Shown piece after piece: positions 16,539-24,749 of a stretch of 64,000 bases of DNA. Both the position numbers and the translations under genes were made by a program. Each line of letters opens with the position of its first letter. Position 1 is the first letter of the stretch. The notes beneath the pieces were generated by a model. That model was not told the DNA's origin. It worked only from the letters and a program-made list of their open reading frames with translations, and did not search any database. Source of the DNA: Diaminobutyricibacter sp. McL0608 (GTDB lineage: Bacteria > Actinomycetota > Actinomycetes > Actinomycetales > Microbacteriaceae). The stretch covers positions 1,860,001-1,924,000 of the forward strand of contig NZ_CP154826.1 of the NCBI RefSeq assembly GCF_039613825.1. The letters are read 5' to 3'.

Positions 16539-18791
16539 ATGGTCGACACGACAACGCCACAGACTGCTTCTCTGCGCCGTCTTGTACCGCGCATCTTCTC
16601 CCGGGCTCAACCAGCGGGCGCCGTCGACACCCTCATCCGCACTCTCCGGATGCACCATCCGAAGGCCGATCTGTCGCTCGTCGAACGGGCCTACGCCGTC
16701 GCCGAGAAAGCTCACTCCGGGCAGAAGCGCCGAAGTGGTGAGCCGTACATCACGCATCCCGTCGCCGTAGCCCAGATCTTGGCGGACCTCGGTATCGGGT
16801 CGAAGACGATCGCTGCAGCCCTCCTACACGACACGGTCGAAGACACCGAGTACACGCTGGACGAGTTGCGCGACGCGTTCGGCGACGAGATCGCAATGCT
16901 CGTCGACGGCGTCACCAAGCTCGACAAGGTCAAATACGGCGACAGCGCCCAGGCCGAGACGGTACGCAAGATGATCGTCGCGATGTCGAAAGACATCCGA
17001 GTCCTGATCATCAAACTCGCCGACCGACTTCACAACGCTCGTACCTGGGGTTTCGTTCCGGCCGAATCCGCGACCCGCAAAGCCACGGAAACGCTCGAGA
17101 TCTATGCTCCACTCGCTCATCGACTGGGTATCCAGGCGATCAAGTGGGAGTTGGAGGACCTCTCGTTCGCAGTCCTGTACCCGAAGCTCTACGCCGAGAT
17201 CGAGAGCCTGGTGCGCCAGCGGTCACCCGAACGTGAGCGTCTTGTCCAGCACGTGATCGACGCGATCAACGACGACCTGAAGTCGGCGCGCATCCGCGGC
17301 AAGGTCGTGGGACGACCGAAGCAGTACTACTCGATCTACCAGAAGATGGTCGTCCGGGGTCGCGAGTTCGACGAGATCTACGACCTGGTGGGTATCCGGG
17401 TGCTGGTGAACTCGGTGCGCGACTGTTACGCCGTTCTGGGCCAGATCCATGCGCGGTGGACGCCGATGCCCGGTCGCTTCAAGGACTACATTGCCACCCC
17501 GAAGTTCAACCTCTATCAGTCGTTGCACACGACCGTCATCGGCCCTGAGGGCCGCGCCGTCGAGATTCAGATCCGCACAGAGGAGATGCACCAGCGCGCT
17601 GAGTTCGGCGTCGCGGCGCACTGGAAGTACAAGGAGCAGGTCAACGGCAAGAGCTCCGGTCCGGCCGGCAAGGTCGATACCGACCTCGCCTGGCTCGCCC
17701 ATCTGTCGGACTGGCAGGCGGAGACGGCGGATCCGAGCGAATTCCTCGACTCCCTCCGGTTCGAGATCGGCGCGAAAGAGGTCTACGTCTTCACCCCGAA
17801 GGGGCGGGTCATCGGTCTGCCGACAGGTGCGACCCCGGTCGACTTCGCCTATGCGGTCCACACCGAGGTCGGACACCGCACCATGGGTGCGAAGGTCAAC
17901 GGGCGTCTCGTTCCCCTGGAGAGCACCCTCACGACCGGTGATGTGGTCGAGGTCTTCACCTCGAAGAATCCCGACTCCGGCCCCAGCCAGGACTGGCTGA
18001 ACTTCGTCAAGAGCCCCCGAGCCCGCAACAAGATCCGCCAGTGGTTCACCAAGGAACGGCGCGACGAGGCAATCGAACAGGGCAAGGATGCGATTGCGCG
18101 CGCGATGCGCAAGCAGAATCTGCCGCTGCAGAAACTGATGACGCAGGACTCGCTGGCCGAAGTCGCAGCGCAACTTCGCTACGACGATGTGTCCGCCTTG
18201 TATGCCGCTGTCGGCGAAGGCCACGTCTCGACGCAGTCCGTCATCGAGAAGGTCGTGGCGTCTCTTCAGACCGAGGCCGACGGCGACGCCGGCGAGCTGG
18301 AGCTTCCGGTCAAGGGTCGTTCGCGACAGCTTCGCAACAGCGATTCTGGCGTGTTGGTCCGCGGCGCCCCCGACATCCTGGTCAAGCTGGCCAAGTGCTG
18401 CACCCCGGTGCCCGGCGACCCCATCGTCGGCTTCATCACACGCGGGGCCGGTGTTTCGGTTCACCAGGCCAGTTGTCACAATGTGCAGTCGCTGCTCCAG
18501 GAGCCGGAGCGCATGATCGATGTCGAGTGGGCGCCCAGTTCGAAGAGCGTCTTCCTCGTCCAGATCCAGGTGGAGGCCCTCGACCGCTCCGGCCTCCTTT
18601 CGGATGTGACGCGGGTGCTGTCCGAGCACCATGTGAACATCCTCTCGGCGACCGTCACCACGTCGAGCGATCGGCTGGCTCTCAGCCGGTTCGTCTTCGA
18701 GATGGGCGACACCACGCACCTCGATCGGGTGTTGAACGCCGTACGCCGGATCGACGCCGTCTACGACGTCTACCGTGTGAGCGCCGGCTGA
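16539..18791 (+). CDS. rel: Bifunctional (p)ppGpp synthetase/hydrolase Rel
   Basis: The 750-residue long RSH enzyme makes and degrades the stringent-response alarmone. The HD hydrolase domain has ITHPVAVAQIL and the intact HDTVED (97-102), so hydrolysis is probably active. The synthetase domain follows (RGREFDEIYDLVGIRVLV, YKDYIATPKFNLYQSLHT-type segment), then TGS, a Cys/His zinc-finger region (KCCTPVPGD, ASCHN) and the C-terminal ACT domain. A GGGAGG site lies 9 bases before ATG 16539 and a GATAAT is ~20 bases further up. The gene converges on the next gene with an 8-base gap. Confidence 0.96.
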   Translation: MVDTTTPQTASLRRLVPRIFSRAQPAGAVDTLIRTLRMHHPKADLSLVERAYAVAEKAHSGQKRRSGEPYITHPVAVAQILADLGIGSKTIAAALLHDTVEDTEYTLDELRDAFGDEIAMLVDGVTKLDKVKYGDSAQAETVRKMIVAMSKDIRVLIIKLADRLHNARTWGFVPAESATRKATETLEIYAPLAHRLGIQAIKWELEDLSFAVLYPKLYAEIESLVRQRSPERERLVQHVIDAINDDLKSARIRGKVVGRPKQYYSIYQKMVVRGREFDEIYDLVGIRVLVNSVRDCYAVLGQIHARWTPMPGRFKDYIATPKFNLYQSLHTTVIGPEGRAVEIQIRTEEMHQRAEFGVAAHWKYKEQVNGKSSGPAGKVDTDLAWLAHLSDWQAETADPSEFLDSLRFEIGAKEVYVFTPKGRVIGLPTGATPVDFAYAVHTEVGHRTMGAKVNGRLVPLESTLTTGDVVEVFTSKNPDSGPSQDWLNFVKSPRARNKIRQWFTKERRDEAIEQGKDAIARAMRKQNLPLQKLMTQDSLAEVAAQLRYDDVSALYAAVGEGHVSTQSVIEKVVASLQTEADGDAGELELPVKGRSRQLRNSDSGVLVRGAPDILVKLAKCCTPVPGDPIVGFITRGAGVSVHQASCHNVQSLLQEPERMIDVEWAPSSKSVFLVQIQVEALDRSGLLSDVTRVLSEHHVNILSATVTTSSDRLALSRFVFEMGDTTHLDRVLNAVRRIDAVYDVYRVSAG

Positions 18792-18799
18792 CCCTCGGC

Positions 18800-19384
18800 T
18801 CACTGAGCAACCGGTCGCCCGTGTAGCGCAGGCTCCCACCGCTCGACCAGTGTCGTGCGTGCAAGGGCACGACGGACCCCGGGATAGCCTGGCTGCGCAC
18901 GAATGAGGTGCCGGCATTCGCTCATGGTGGATCCGCCTAGTCGCAGCACCGCGAGCACATCCAGTGCGTCGGACGGACTGAACGGCTCGCAGGTGCGGAG
19001 CAGGTCGATCGCCGTTCGAAGATGGGACGTCACTCGCAGCGAACCGAGCTGCACGATGTCGACCGGATCGAGCCTGCACTCCCGGAATTCGAACCGGGAT
19101 GAGAGGTGCGGGGTGGTCCTGTTGGCGATATCGGAGCACAACTGGTGACGGAATGGTGGGTACGATCGCGCTCCGTGAACCCACAGCGCCGACGCTCGCT
19201 CGACGATCATCCGCGACGGAACGAGGTGTGCGAGCGCCGACGCCCTGAACTCACTGCTCTCGGGTTCATCGATGGGGGAAAACCAGTCTCCGATCGCATA
19301 GACCTCCCCGTCGATGCGGGCGGCGTGAAGCTCGGCCGACGGCAGATCGTCGACGTTCAGGAGTCGGGGGAGTAGGCGCATCAC
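18800..19384 (-). CDS. Hypothetical protein, AbiEi-antitoxin-like family
   Basis: The ~194-residue protein matches in outline a large actinobacterial family annotated as AbiEi-like or hypothetical. It has an alternation of hydrophobic strands, a central ERASALWVHGARS segment and a later SLRVTSHLRTAIDLLRTCEPF segment, where the VT.LRTA.DL pattern is typical of the family. No partner toxin gene is adjacent, so a type IV toxin-antitoxin role is not supported by context. GTG 19384 follows CAGACT (19391-19396) by 6 bases, a leaderless arrangement; ATG 19381 is equally possible. Function unknown. Confidence 0.65.
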   Translation of the reverse strand: MMRLLPRLLNVDDLPSAELHAARIDGEVYAIGDWFSPIDEPESSEFRASALAHLVPSRMIVERASALWVHGARSYPPFRHQLCSDIANRTTPHLSSRFEFRECRLDPVDIVQLGSLRVTSHLRTAIDLLRTCEPFSPSDALDVLAVLRLGGSTMSECRHLIRAQPGYPGVRRALARTTLVERWEPALHGRPVAQ

Positions 19385-19390
19385 CTGACC

Positions 19391-19396
19391 AGTCTG
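19391..19396 (-). promoter_or_regulatory. Candidate -10 (CAGACT) for the AbiEi-like gene
   Basis: Read on the minus strand, CAGACT ends 6 bases before GTG 19384. It is one of several TA/CA-type -10 hexamers placed immediately before start codons in this window. Confidence 0.35.
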
Positions 19397-19492
19397 CCGA
19401 GACGATGTACGTGTGTCGCCGATTGAGACTGATCTGTGCAGGAGCCCGGCCTGTGCATAGTCTGACGGCAGCACAGCCTGACGAGGACGCTC

Positions 19493-20731
19493 CTACTTCA
19501 GAGCGTCGAGCCAGACCTTGCGCGCGTCGAGCGCCTCCTGTGCTTCGGCGACCTTGGCCTTGTCGCCACTGGCCTTAGCCTCTTCGAGCTCCGCTTCGAG
19601 CTTGGCGATCGCAGCAGTGAGCTGGCTGGCGAGGCCCTCAGAGCGTGCCTTCTTCTCCGGGTTGTTGCGCTGCCAGTGGTCGTCGTCGAGCTTGCGTACG
19701 GCCGCCTCGACCCGGCGGAGCCTCTCTTCGACGACCTTGACCTGGTCGCGAGGGACCTTTCCGATCGCATCCCACCGCCGCTGGATGGAGCTGAGCGTCG
19801 CTCGAGCCGACTCGCGATCGGTCGCGGTGAGCAGGGGTTCTGCTTCGGTCAGCAGCGCGAGCTTGGCCTCGAGGTTCTCGGAGAACTCTTCGTTCTCCCG
19901 GGCGTCTATTTCGGACTTCGCCGAATAGATCGAATCGCCCGCGGCTTTGAACCGTGCCCAGAGAGCGTCATCGTTCCGTTTTCCGGCGCGTCCGGCCAGC
20001 TTCCACTGCTCGAGGAGTTCACGATACGCGGGCACGCCGTCGGCCCCGCGCGGAATCAACGCTTCGGCCTGTTCGATCAGCTGCGTCTTGCGAGCGCGCA
20101 CGTCGCGGTGCTGGTTGTCGAGTTCGGCGAAGAATGCCTTGCGGTTGTGCTCGATCGTCGCTCGGGCGGCGCGGAACCGCTTCCACAGCTCGTTCGCCTC
20201 GTTCTTCGGCAGGCGCGGCCCGTCGTGCTGGTGGGCCTGCCAGCGGGCGAACAGCGAGTCGAGAGCGGCGGTCGTCTGCTTCCATTGCGTCTTGGCCGGG
20301 TCTTCGGCCGCGAGAGCCTCTGCCGCGACGACGATCTCGGTTCGCTCAGCGATCGCGGCATCCACTGCCGCACGTGCCTCCGCGGTCTGCTGCTCCGTCA
20401 GCTCCTCGACGGTGCCACCCAGCTTCGCCAGACGCTCCTGGAGCGAGGCGAGGTCGCCGACCGCGTTGGCCGTGGCGACGTGTTCGCTCAGGGTCGAGAC
20501 GGCCTTCGCGATATCGGTAGCCGGCGCTCCACGCCGAGCGCGCTGCTCGAGCAGCGTCACCTGACCGGCCAGGTCCGTGTACTTGCGCTCGAAGTAGGCG
20601 AGTGCCTCCTCGGGAGTTCCGTCGGGATACTGGCCGACCTCCCTCTCGCCATCGCCTTCGCGCACGAAGACGGTGCCGGTCTCATCGACGCGGCCCCACG
20701 GTTGCTGATCAGTTGTAGCCAAGAGCCTCAC
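19493..20731 (-). CDS. DUF349 domain-containing protein
   Basis: The 412-residue, strongly charged helical protein contains several DUF349 repeats, recognisable by the spaced W..........LW.RF pattern (QWKQTTAALDSLFARW, NELWKRFRAAR, DALWARFKAAGD, RRWDAIGKV). Long heptad-like Glu/Lys/Ala runs at both ends predict coiled coils. There are no membrane segments or catalytic motifs. The family is widespread in actinobacteria, without an established role as far as I know. The start is a GTG; a TTG 9 bases further in is the alternative. A TAGGCT -10 lies 45 bases upstream. Confidence 0.85.
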   Translation of the reverse strand: MRLLATTDQQPWGRVDETGTVFVREGDGEREVGQYPDGTPEEALAYFERKYTDLAGQVTLLEQRARRGAPATDIAKAVSTLSEHVATANAVGDLASLQERLAKLGGTVEELTEQQTAEARAAVDAAIAERTEIVVAAEALAAEDPAKTQWKQTTAALDSLFARWQAHQHDGPRLPKNEANELWKRFRAARATIEHNRKAFFAELDNQHRDVRARKTQLIEQAEALIPRGADGVPAYRELLEQWKLAGRAGKRNDDALWARFKAAGDSIYSAKSEIDARENEEFSENLEAKLALLTEAEPLLTATDRESARATLSSIQRRWDAIGKVPRDQVKVVEERLRRVEAAVRKLDDDHWQRNNPEKKARSEGLASQLTAAIAKLEAELEEAKASGDKAKVAEAQEALDARKVWLDALK

Positions 20732-20776
20732 CTTGCTGACGACGACGGCCAGGACGACCGCCTCACACTGCGTTTT

Positions 20777-20782
20777 AGCCTA
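20777..20782 (-). promoter_or_regulatory. Candidate -10 (TAGGCT) for the DUF349 gene
   Basis: TAGGCT on the minus strand lies 45 bases before the DUF349 start, just downstream of the cyclophilin terminator hairpin. Unlike most TAGGCT boxes in this window it leaves a real 5' leader. Confidence 0.45.
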
Positions 20783-20783
20783 T

Positions 20784-20805
20784 TGCACGCGCCCGACGGC
20801 GTGCA
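20784..20805 (-). terminator. Hairpin after the cyclophilin gene
   Basis: TGCACGC and GCGTGCA form a perfect 7-bp stem around an 8-base loop, 7 bases beyond the cyclophilin stop. No T tract follows. Confidence 0.5.
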
Positions 20806-20812
20806 GGGGTCC

Positions 20813-21583
20813 TTACTGAACCGTTATCCCGTTGATCGTCGTCGTGACGTTCGGCTTGCCGTCGGTCGTACCACCCTGGACCCCCTTGTCGGCGACCTGG
20901 CTGATGACCTGGTCGAGTCCGCTCGTCACCTGGCCGATGACGGTGTACCCGCCCGCTGTGTCGGAGGGGATGGTCGAGTTCTTGTAGACGATGAAGAACT
21001 GACTGCCCTGGCTGTTGCCGTCGTTGCTGGTCCGTGCCATTGCCAGCGTGCCTGCCGGGTAGACATTGTTCGCGGGCGCGTTCTCGACGGGCCCGTAGGT
21101 GTAGCCGGGGCCGCCCGACCCGTCACCCTTCGGGTCACCGCACTGCAGGACGTAGATTCCGGAGGTCGTCAGACGGTGGCAGGTCAGGCCGTTGTAGAAG
21201 CCCTTCTGGCTGAGCGCGATCGTGGACGAGACCGCCTGCGGCGCTTTCGCGCCGTCGAGGGTGATGCCGAGCGGGATGCTGTTGATCGTCATCGTGCCGG
21301 TCCACTGCCGGTTGCCCGCAAGAGTCTTCGGGGGCAGCGTGTATGCGGCCGCGGACGCGGAGGGTGAAGGACTCGCGACCGGCTTGCCCGGACCCGAGTT
21401 GAAATACAGCAGCTGGGTCAGCACGGCGAGGACGACGACGACGAGTACACCGATGCCCGCGAGCCAGTTGTCGCGCGCCCGGCGCTTCGCCTTCGCCTCA
21501 TGCACCGTCTGACGCGCCTGGTAGGCCCTCAACCGCTCTCGCGCCTGTCGCGCTTCGCGATCGTTCTGCTTGTTCGGTGCCAC
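20813..21583 (-). CDS. Membrane-anchored cyclophilin-type peptidyl-prolyl isomerase
   Basis: The 256-residue protein has a charged cytoplasmic N terminus, one membrane helix at about residues 40-61, a Ser/Pro/Ala linker and a cyclophilin domain from ~95 to the end on the outer face. The catalytic arginine region CHRLTTSGIYVLQCGDP and the GSGGPGY and GSQFFIVY segments are present, so prolyl isomerase activity on exported proteins is likely. GTG 21583 is chosen because GGAGGA lies 8 bases upstream on the minus strand; an earlier in-frame start at 21637 lacks a site. It is divergent from rarA. Confidence 0.9.
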   Translation of the reverse strand: MAPNKQNDREARQARERLRAYQARQTVHEAKAKRRARDNWLAGIGVLVVVVLAVLTQLLYFNSGPGKPVASPSPSASAAAYTLPPKTLAGNRQWTGTMTINSIPLGITLDGAKAPQAVSSTIALSQKGFYNGLTCHRLTTSGIYVLQCGDPKGDGSGGPGYTYGPVENAPANNVYPAGTLAMARTSNDGNSQGSQFFIVYKNSTIPSDTAGGYTVIGQVTSGLDQVISQVADKGVQGGTTDGKPNVTTTINGITVQ

Positions 21584-21733
21584 GTGAAATCCTCCGAGGG
21601 GGCGCGCCGTCGTGCGGGGGGAGTCTGCGGTCGACACGCCACAGCGCTGGACCTCAGATGAACTTTATGCGACCGAGCTATGTCGGCCAAATGCGGCTGT
21701 GGATGACGGCGCGGTCGTGTCGGCGGAAGCAAC

Positions 21734-21739
21734 TACCCT
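21734..21739 (+). promoter_or_regulatory. Candidate -10 (TACCCT) of leaderless rarA promoter
   Basis: TACCCT ends 6 bases before the rarA ATG at 21746. The interval 21584-21745 between divergent genes contains no other gene. Confidence 0.4.
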
Positions 21740-21745
21740 TGACCC

Positions 21746-23086
21746 ATGGTCGATGCGCAACCGGGGCTCCGTAGCGGGGCAACGCCGCTCGCCGTGCGCA
21801 TGCGACCGAAGAGCCTCGACGAGGTCGCTGGGCAGAAGCATCTGCTGACTCCTGGGTCGCCACTCGTGAGCCTGGCGTCGGACACGACGGGGGAGCGCGG
21901 CTCCGTCTCCGTGATCCTCTGGGGCCCGCCGGGCACCGGCAAGACCACGCTCGCGCAAGCGATCGCTCACTCGTCCGGGCGTCGATTCGTCGAGCTGTCC
22001 GCTGTCTCCGCCGGCGTCCGCGACGTACGACAGGTGATGGACGAAGCACTCTCCACACGTGATCTCTACGGCATCTCGACCGTCCTGTTCCTCGACGAGA
22101 TCCACCGGTTCAGCAAGGCGCAGCAGGATGCCCTGCTTCCCGGCGTCGAGAACGGCTGGGTCATCCTCGTCGCGGCAACCACAGAGAATCCCTCCTTCTC
22201 CGTGATCTCGCCCCTGCTTTCGCGATCGCTTCTCCTCACGCTCGAGACGCTGAGCGACGACGACCTGGGCACCGTGGTCGATCGCGCCGTCGCCGACGAA
22301 CGGGGGCTGGCCGATCGCTTCGTACTCGAGACGGACGCGCGCGCAGCCATCATCCGCCTTGCATCCGGTGACGCGCGACGCGCCCTGACAGCGCTCGAAG
22401 CCGCATCCGTCTCGGCCGCTTCGTCGACGCCCGCGACCTCGCCGGACAAGCCGGTCATCACCGCCGACATCGTCGCCCAAGCCGTCGATCGGGCACTTCT
22501 GCGTTACGACCGCAACGGCGACGAGCACTACGACGTGATCAGCGCCTTCATCAAATCGGTGCGCGGGTCCGACGTCGACGCCTCGCTCCACTATCTCGCA
22601 CGCATGATCGAGGCAGGGGAGGACCCGCGATTCATCGCGCGTCGCATCATCGTCCTCGCATCCGAGGACATCGGGATGGCCGATCCCCAGTCGCTGGTGA
22701 TCGCCGTAGCGGCTGCGGACGCGGTACAGCTGATCGGGATGCCTGAGGGGCGCATCCCGCTCGCCCAGGCTGTGGTGCACCTTGCGACCGCGCCGAAGTC
22801 CAATGCGGCGTACATGGCACTCGACAAAGCGATCGCCGACGTGCGCGCGGGGACGATGGGCCGCGTCCCCAAGCACCTGCGCGACGCGCACTATCCGGGT
22901 GCGAAGCGTCTTGGCCACGGCAAGGGCTACAAGTACCCCCACGACGACGAACTCGGGGTGCTGCAGCAGCAATATCTTCCGAACGAGCTCAAGAACGCGA
23001 TCTACTACGAGCCCACCGAGCACGGCAACGAGAGGGACGTCTCCGCGCGCCTCGCCAAGCTCCGACGCATCGTGCGCGGACGCTGA
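21746..23086 (+). CDS. rarA: Replication-associated recombination protein A (AAA+ ATPase)
   Basis: The 446-residue MgsA/RarA-type ATPase acts at stalled replication forks as a tetramer. It has the N-terminal LAVRMRPKSLDEVAGQKHLL, Walker A GPPGTGKT, Walker B LFLDEIHRFSK, sensor GATTENPSF-type segment (AATTENPSF), and the C-terminal tetramerisation region including HYDVISAFIKSVRGSD and ARRIIVLASEDIGMADP. It is a homologue of eukaryotic WRNIP1. No ribosome binding site is seen, consistent with a leaderless message. Confidence 0.96.
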   Translation: MVDAQPGLRSGATPLAVRMRPKSLDEVAGQKHLLTPGSPLVSLASDTTGERGSVSVILWGPPGTGKTTLAQAIAHSSGRRFVELSAVSAGVRDVRQVMDEALSTRDLYGISTVLFLDEIHRFSKAQQDALLPGVENGWVILVAATTENPSFSVISPLLSRSLLLTLETLSDDDLGTVVDRAVADERGLADRFVLETDARAAIIRLASGDARRALTALEAASVSAASSTPATSPDKPVITADIVAQAVDRALLRYDRNGDEHYDVISAFIKSVRGSDVDASLHYLARMIEAGEDPRFIARRIIVLASEDIGMADPQSLVIAVAAADAVQLIGMPEGRIPLAQAVVHLATAPKSNAAYMALDKAIADVRAGTMGRVPKHLRDAHYPGAKRLGHGKGYKYPHDDELGVLQQQYLPNELKNAIYYEPTEHGNERDVSARLAKLRRIVRGR

Positions 23087-23097
23087 TCGCGATCTGC

Positions 23098-23264
23098 TAG
23101 AATCGAGCAGCCTAGAAACGGGTGTCGCGTGCGGCTGCGTCGACAAACGTTCTCGAAGGGAAAGGCCCTGTAGCCGGGCATCCCTGGCACCATCCCTCTA
23201 ATACTGCAGGACGATCTTGTGTGCCTGCATTTCACACCGTTAGAGAGACAACCGAAAGGAACTC
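23098..23264 (+). promoter_or_regulatory. rpsD promoter (-10 TAGAAT) and long 5' leader
   Basis: TAGAAT at 23098-23103 lies 162 bases before rpsD. The leader contains imperfect inverted repeats (GCCGGG/CCCTGGC around 23174, GTGTG/CACAC around 23220-23244) and ends with CGAAAGGA, the rpsD ribosome binding site. In other bacteria S4 binds its own leader RNA to repress translation; the same is possible here but not demonstrated by sequence. Confidence 0.45.
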
Positions 23265-23894
23265 GTGTCTACCAAGTCACGTACCCGTAGCAAGACCCGC
23301 CTGTCGCGGTCACTGGGCATCGCCCTGACCCCGAAGGCAGCCAAGTACCTCGAAAAGCGTCCGTACGCTCCGGGCGAGCACGGCCGCACCAAGCGCAAGG
23401 CCGATTCCGACTACGCCGTTCGTCTGCGCGAGAAGCAGCGTCTGCGCGCCCAGTACGGCATCCGTGAGAAGCAGCTGAAGATCGCGTTCGAAGAAGCCCG
23501 CCGCACCCAGGGCCTGACCGGTGAGAACCTGGTCGAGCTCCTCGAGATGCGTCTCGACGCGCTCGTACTCCGTGCCGGCTTCGCCCGCACCACCGCGCAG
23601 GCCCGTCAGATGGTTGTTCACCGCCACATCCTCGTCGACGGCAACCTCGTCGACCGTCCGTCGTTCCGCGTCAAGCCGGGTCAGCTGATCCACGTCAAGG
23701 CGCGCAGCGAAGGCACCGAGCCGTTCCAGGTGGCGGCCGCCGGCGGTCACGTCGACGTCCTCCCCAAGACGCCTGCCTACCTCGAGGTCGAGCTCGACAA
23801 GCTTCACGCGCGCCTCGTGCGCCGCCCGAAGCGTGCCGAGGTTCCGGTCACGTGTGAGGTCCAGCTCGTCGTCGAGTACTACGCAGCTCGATAA
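23265..23894 (+). CDS. rpsD: 30S ribosomal protein S4
   Basis: The 209-residue primary 16S rRNA binder has the S4 N-terminal domain and the S4 RNA-binding motif around residues 95-150 (LEMRLDALVLRAGFARTTAQ, RQMVVHRHILVDG). The long form without zinc-binding cysteines is the C-minus type. It starts with GTG after AAAGGA. A strong hairpin follows the stop. The gene stands alone here, away from the rpsM-rpsK-rpoA operon where it lies in many other bacteria. Confidence 0.98.
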   Translation: MSTKSRTRSKTRLSRSLGIALTPKAAKYLEKRPYAPGEHGRTKRKADSDYAVRLREKQRLRAQYGIREKQLKIAFEEARRTQGLTGENLVELLEMRLDALVLRAGFARTTAQARQMVVHRHILVDGNLVDRPSFRVKPGQLIHVKARSEGTEPFQVAAAGGHVDVLPKTPAYLEVELDKLHARLVRRPKRAEVPVTCEVQLVVEYYAAR

Positions 23895-23910
23895 CTTGCG
23901 TCTACGCTAG

Positions 23911-23941
23911 GAAGCGGGTCACCTCTTGGGTGGCCCGCTTC
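23911..23941 (+). terminator. rpsD terminator
   Basis: GAAGCGGGTCACC pairs with GGTGGCCCGCTTC through 13 bp with one G-T wobble and a TCTTG loop, starting 16 bases after the rpsD stop. It is the strongest hairpin in this part of the window. Confidence 0.85.
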
Positions 23942-24012
23942 ATGCGTTTAAGACGGCGCGGAATTGCAAATCCGGCCGATAATATGCCGTTGGCGGAATG
24001 GATGGTGGACTC

Positions 24013-24432
24013 GTGACCGGTGGCGACATCGCAGGGCTCATCGCGGCGGTGGTCTTCGCCGTCCTCGTGGGGTTCATCGCCCTGCCGCTGATCAAGCTCG
24101 GCCGGGTGCTCGACGAGACCCGTTCGGCCATCAAGGATGCGAGCGACGGGCTCACACCCATCCTGGAGGAGACGGCGACGACGATCCAGGAGACCAACAA
24201 GCAGCTTGCCCGCGTCGACGTCATCACGAAGAACGTCGCCGACGTCACCGGTAACGTCTCCGCGCTCGTGGCCTTGTTCGCGGCGACGGTCGGCGGCCCG
24301 CTCATCAAGCTCGCCGGTTTCAGCGCCGCGGTCCGGGCAGCATTCCGGGCAACCGCCGGTACCGCCAAGGGCGCCTCGGAGGATTCCACAGGTCGCCCCC
24401 GCTCCCGGCGGAAGCGCGGAAGCACGCACTAA
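24013..24432 (+). CDS. DUF948 domain-containing membrane protein
   Basis: The ~139-residue protein has an N-terminal membrane helix (IAGLIAAVVFAVLVGFIALPL), then a long helical segment with TIQETNKQLARVDVITKNVADVTGNVSALVALF, characteristic of the DUF948 family, and a basic C-terminal tail (RPRSRRKRG). It resembles the t-SNARE-like coiled segments of that family. Function is unknown. GTG 24013 is preferred because the relatives I recall begin at the equivalent (S/T)GGDIAG; ATG 23998 in the same frame adds five residues. It lies just upstream of the small membrane protein gene and alaS, an arrangement seen in related actinobacteria. Confidence 0.8.
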   Translation: MTGGDIAGLIAAVVFAVLVGFIALPLIKLGRVLDETRSAIKDASDGLTPILEETATTIQETNKQLARVDVITKNVADVTGNVSALVALFAATVGGPLIKLAGFSAAVRAAFRATAGTAKGASEDSTGRPRSRRKRGSTH

Positions 24433-24440
24433 ACTGACCC

Positions 24441-24470
24441 GAGGCGTTTCGTTTGCAACGACGCCTCTTT
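24441..24470 (+). terminator. Hairpin after the DUF948 gene
   Basis: GAGGCGT and ACGCCTC form the outer 7-bp stem with an inner CGTT/AACG stem, followed by TTTC. It sits 8 bases after the stop codon. Confidence 0.6.
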
Positions 24471-24506
24471 CACCACGAAGCCGTCATTGAGCAGGGAGTA
24501 CGCACC

Positions 24507-24704
24507 ATGAAGAGTTTTCTATGGCTTGTCGTCGGCATAGCGATCGGTTTCGCCGTGGCGCACAAAGTCAACGAAACCCCTCAGGGCAAGCAGTTCTTCT
24601 CCGAACTGGACAAGAAGGCGCGTGACTTCGGAACCGCCGTCTCCGACGGCTACCGCAAGCGCGAGGCCGAACTGCGTTCCGCGATCGAAGACGCCGAGGC
24701 CTAG
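24507..24704 (+). CDS. Small membrane-associated protein, function unknown
   Basis: The 65-residue product has one N-terminal helix (FLWLVVGIAIGFAVAHKV) followed by a charged amphipathic region (FFSELDKKARDFGTAVSDG). ATG 24507 is preceded by GGGAG at a suitable distance. A protein of this size and shape commonly lies just before alaS in actinobacteria. It may act with the DUF948 protein encoded upstream, as both are single-helix proteins with cytoplasmic helical tails, but this is inference. Confidence 0.75.
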   Translation: MKSFLWLVVGIAIGFAVAHKVNETPQGKQFFSELDKKARDFGTAVSDGYRKREAELRSAIEDAEA

Positions 24705-24749
24705 CCCGTTCCCTTCGACCCTGCCCGACCCCTCTACCAACCGGAACCC

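Noticed and set aside
17223-19184. 653-codon open frame on the minus strand opposite rel
   Set aside because: It is a GC-driven shadow of rel, whose HD, synthetase, TGS and ACT motifs are clear; the antisense product is Arg/Asp/Val-rich with no recognisable domain.
18800-19384. Type IV toxin-antitoxin pair including the AbiEi-like gene
   Set aside because: No AbiEii-like nucleotidyltransferase gene is adjacent; the neighbours are rel and a DUF349 gene.
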